A stretch of DNA of 61,148 nucleotides, taken from assembly GCA_036401375.1 (NCBI GenBank), contig DASWVB010000037.1:1-61148 (forward strand), read 5' to 3'. The notes beneath the pieces are model-generated. The model did no database searches and had not been told where the DNA came from. It saw nothing but the letters and a program-made list of their open reading frames with translations. This DNA comes from DASWUZ01 sp036401375 (GTDB lineage: Bacteria > Acidobacteriota > Terriglobia > Terriglobales > Acidobacteriaceae). Made by a program: the position numbers and the translations under genes. This document shows positions 60,696-61,148 of this stretch, in pieces (the first letter of the stretch is position 1; every line of letters starts with the position of its first letter).

Positions 60696-61148
60696 GTGCG
60701 CGTCATCGCCGGCATGTACCGATCGCGTCTGCTCACCGCGCCTGCCGGGCTCAGCACCCGGCCGACGATGGACCGGCTTCGTGAGACGCTGTTCAACGTG
60801 CTCGCTGCACGGGTTGCGGGCAGCTTCTTCGGAGATCTCTTTGCCGGCTCTGGTGCGAACGGCATCGAGGCGCTCAGCCGCGGCGCTGAAGAGGTTTACT
60901 TCATCGAGAGTGCGCCGCGTGCGGTGGCTGCTATCCGCGCTAACCTCAAGACACTGGGCATTGAGAGCGGGTTCCGGATAGAGGCTGTGACGGTTGGCGC
61001 CTGGCTCAGGCGGCAGGCCGGTGCGGCAGGGCGTAGCGGGGACGAGCGCACTGGCTCGACGGGTAAGCTGGACATTGTCTTCCTCGATCCGCCTTACGAG
61101 GATGAGGAGGCATATGCCGGCACCCTCAACCTGCTCGGTGGAGAGTGC
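60696..61148 (+). CDS. rsmD: 16S rRNA (guanine966-N2)-methyltransferase RsmD, 3' truncated
   Basis: RsmD methylates N2 of G966 in 16S rRNA. The 151 codons present begin VRVIAGMYRSRLLTAP (family MRVIAGxxRGRxL), followed by TRPTMDRLRETLFNVL. The SAM-binding LFAGSGANGIEALSRGA and the catalytic DPPYE come next; the window ends soon after. GTG at 60696 is the start because it begins the conserved domain. An AGGG before it is too close for a classical Shine-Dalgarno. Confidence 0.92.
   Translation, partial: MRVIAGMYRSRLLTAPAGLSTRPTMDRLRETLFNVLAARVAGSFFGDLFAGSGANGIEALSRGAEEVYFIESAPRAVAAIRANLKTLGIESGFRIEAVTVGAWLRRQAGAAGRSGDERTGSTGKLDIVFLDPPYEDEEAYAGTLNLLGGEC

Overview
The window looks like a chromosomal segment of a soil Acidobacteriota, most likely a Terriglobia/Acidobacteriaceae relative (Granulicella, Edaphobacter or Terriglobus type). 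This is inferred from the gene families: three very large Oar-like TonB-dependent receptors with an N-terminal carboxypeptidase-regulatory-like domain, a VWFA-related acidobacterial protein, a TIGR03435-type domain, a GWxTD protein, PadR-type control of a small membrane protein, and a high G+C content. No phage, plasmid, IS element or CRISPR array was recognised.

Layout. 1-1.65 kb: the 3' end of an RHS-repeat protein and a secreted DUF1566 protein. 2-4.2 kb (minus): accD, cobO, rlmH. 4.7-8.5 kb: an Oar-like receptor ending at a strong terminator. 8.6-10 kb (minus): rsfS and nadD, divergent from folK and a second TonB receptor. 13.5-20.2 kb: tatA, an unknown gene, an outer-membrane barrel, a winged-helix/ATPase regulator, a small secreted protein, and a two-gene unit of a small membrane protein plus an SPFH protein. 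20.5-29.1 kb: another Oar-like receptor, a GWxTD protein, kdsB, tRNA-Met(CAT) and a GT39-type glycosyltransferase. 29.1-29.95 kb: a repeat field of four dispersed two-hairpin palindromic elements plus a seven-unit 22-bp tandem array.

30-37.8 kb (minus) is the most system-like region. It is a compact operon of blaI-like repressor, M56 (BlaR1-like) protease fused to a TIGR03435 domain, Oar-like receptor and VWFA protein. It is headed by a near-consensus promoter that contains a TACA-N2-TGTA operator. A cytochrome c/outer-membrane pair follows, with its own promoter and a 7-5-7 palindrome. A large radical SAM protein at 39.7-41.8 kb resembles the tetraether/membrane-spanning-lipid synthase (Tes, MJ0619) family.

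42-51 kb is an accessory patchwork: a Rap1a/Tai-like immunity protein, a truncated AAA ATPase, a HEAT-like protein, a lipoprotein, mutY, a TIR-domain membrane protein, an M28 peptidase, a PadR unit with a clear operator, an OsmC protein, an isolated histidine-kinase DHp-like domain and tRNA-Leu(CAG). 51-61 kb returns to core metabolism: a DUF1338 enzyme, the glycine cleavage operon gcvT-gcvH-gcvPA-gcvPB, a DUF1697 protein, rsmI, an M50-CBS protein that has lost its HExxH motif, and the 5' part of rsmD.

Short imperfect tandem repeats of 10-22 bp occur in at least seven intergenic spacers, which appears to be a habit of this genome. All assignments come from reading the sequence; no database search was run.
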